A stretch of DNA of 7,087 nt. It comes from Gammaproteobacteria bacterium (GTDB taxonomy: Bacteria > Pseudomonadota > Gammaproteobacteria > Pseudomonadales > Azotimanducaceae). The notes beneath the pieces were generated by a model. The model was not told the origin of the DNA. It did not search any database and saw only the letters and a program-made list of their open reading frames with translations. The translations under genes and the position numbers were made by a program. Below are positions 5,909 through 7,087 of the stretch, piece by piece (the stretch's first letter is position 1; each line of letters opens with the position of its first letter). Location: contig NZNP01000029.1 of the NCBI GenBank assembly GCA_002694945.1, forward strand, positions 9,303 through 16,389. The letters run 5' to 3'.

Positions 5909-7081
5909 ATGTCCGACTCCATTAATGCTACCGATGGTCCGGTCGCAGTTACAGGCAGCGCAGGCTACATCGGCTCGCATATAGTCAACGTGTTAAAAGA
6001 AAAAGGCTATGAAGTCCGTGCTTGTGTCCGCGATGCGAGCAACATCGGAAATACAGCGCACTTGCAAGCGATGAATCTTTCTGGGCCCGGCAAAGTTTCT
6101 CTCCACAGCTGTGACATGACCAAACCCGGTGTTTACGACGATGTATTCAGAGATTGCACAGCAGTGTTTCATGCTGCAGCAGAGATGGGTAACCTCCAAG
6201 GATCAACTCCGCAAAAAGTGTATGACGGCGGACTTTTAGCGACGCGCATGCTTATGACATCAATTCGCCAGGCTCCATCAGTCAGGCGGCTTATTTATAC
6301 CAGTTCATTCGCGGCCGTAGGGCACCCCTGCGACGAAGGTTATCAATACACCGAAGACTCGTGGGCGGATATGAATCAAGAGATGCGACGCGAAGGATCG
6401 GAATGGGATATGGAAACAGTCGCACGTAATCGCGAAGTAGCCTACGCAATGACCAAAGTTCAATCAGAACGTTTTGTCTACGAGGAAGCAGATGCGCTGA
6501 ACATTGCCGCTTTCGGCGTCTGTCCCTGCCACGTAATTGGACCTCTTTTATCTAAGAGTCACTTTCGACCCTGGGCTTGGCAGACCCGCATCGGCGACAT
6601 GCTGTCGGGTTATGGCCATCCCAGAATGTTCTGGAACATAGTTGATGTACGCGACGTAGCTCGCGCCCAAGTGCTAATCGCTGAGCATCCTAACAATAGT
6701 AACGGCCAGCGCTACAATCTTGTTGCGCCAGATGAATCCGGACTGATTGCTCAACAGGATCTTCAGGCTCATCTAAGAAGGCTCTTTCCTAACAAAGGTA
6801 TCGCCGGAAATTTTCGTGAAGGCAGGACTTACAGATCGCCTGTAGCGACCCTCGAAAAAGTGAGGACTCAGTTGAATCTTGAGCCTTTCACAATCGAGCA
6901 GACTATTGCCGATAATGCATATTCCCTACTTAGCTGGGGCCTTGCTGAATTACGTGATGGTGAGGACAATTGGCAGCGTGAAGGTTATGAGTTAGGGATT
7001 CCTTCAGCTTGGAATCCTCATGTCTATCCCGCAATTGATCCGGCTCTTCGAGCCAAACTGGAAGCTGATGGCAAAGCGTAA
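5909..7081 (+). CDS. NAD(P)-dependent extended SDR, dihydroflavonol-reductase/epimerase type
   Basis: A 390-residue cytoplasmic oxidoreductase of the extended short-chain dehydrogenase/reductase superfamily. The N terminus has the Rossmann motif TGSAGYIG (15-22). R41 after the second beta strand is the residue that usually favours NADP(H) in dihydroflavonol-4-reductase-like proteins. The catalytic set is complete: S133 in TSSFAAVG and Y179-x3-K183 in YAMTK. VIGP (209-212) and VDVRDVARA (245-253) are typical of this group. Between the serine and YxxxK motifs is a long acidic stretch (143-175), and the last 45 residues are a charged tail rich in tryptophan and tyrosine. Both make it longer than the usual 330-350 residues. 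It is transcribed away from gdhA, its own TATAAT box and Shine-Dalgarno site lie upstream, and it ends six bases before the window edge. The substrate cannot be read from sequence: a ketone/aldehyde reductase or a sugar-nucleotide or sterol-type dehydrogenase are alternatives. Confidence 0.88.
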   Translation: MSDSINATDGPVAVTGSAGYIGSHIVNVLKEKGYEVRACVRDASNIGNTAHLQAMNLSGPGKVSLHSCDMTKPGVYDDVFRDCTAVFHAAAEMGNLQGSTPQKVYDGGLLATRMLMTSIRQAPSVRRLIYTSSFAAVGHPCDEGYQYTEDSWADMNQEMRREGSEWDMETVARNREVAYAMTKVQSERFVYEEADALNIAAFGVCPCHVIGPLLSKSHFRPWAWQTRIGDMLSGYGHPRMFWNIVDVRDVARAQVLIAEHPNNSNGQRYNLVAPDESGLIAQQDLQAHLRRLFPNKGIAGNFREGRTYRSPVATLEKVRTQLNLEPFTIEQTIADNAYSLLSWGLAELRDGEDNWQREGYELGIPSAWNPHVYPAIDPALRAKLEADGKA

Positions 7082-7087
7082 TCAAGC

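Overview
This is a 7.1 kb chromosomal stretch of a Gram-negative bacterium, most likely a marine or aquatic gammaproteobacterium. That placement is an inference from the moderate GC content, the very Escherichia-like NADP-glutamate dehydrogenase, and the exported S9 peptidase and SGLT-type sodium symporter, both common in such genomes. I see no RNA gene, insertion sequence, phage gene, CRISPR array or other mobile element.

Layout. Positions 1-282 hold no supportable gene. A minus-strand block follows, read from right to left: gdhA (5636-4275), a 241-bp gap rich in inverted repeats, an SGLT-type sodium:solute symporter (4033-2567), a 63-residue two-helix membrane protein whose ATG overlaps the symporter stop codon (2567-2376), a 182-bp gap, and an exported S9 prolyl-oligopeptidase-family peptidase (2193-283). 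On the plus strand, divergent from gdhA across a 272-bp intergenic region, lies an extended short-chain dehydrogenase/reductase of the dihydroflavonol-reductase/NAD-dependent epimerase type (5909-7081). It ends six bases before the window does.

How the genes may work together. The peptidase would release oligopeptides or dipeptides outside the inner membrane, the symporter would import a small solute with Na+, and GdhA would link ammonium and glutamate to 2-oxoglutarate. Co-orientation suggests a theme of peptide, amino-acid and nitrogen use, but only the symporter and small protein are clearly one transcription unit. The link to gdhA and to the peptidase is inferred from proximity. The reductase is divergent and may be unrelated.

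Most of the window is ordinary housekeeping or accessory metabolism. The best candidates for something undescribed are the small protein translationally coupled to the symporter, and the perfect 10-bp inverted repeat upstream of that operon. I found no convincing exotic system such as a defence, RNA-based or mobile one.
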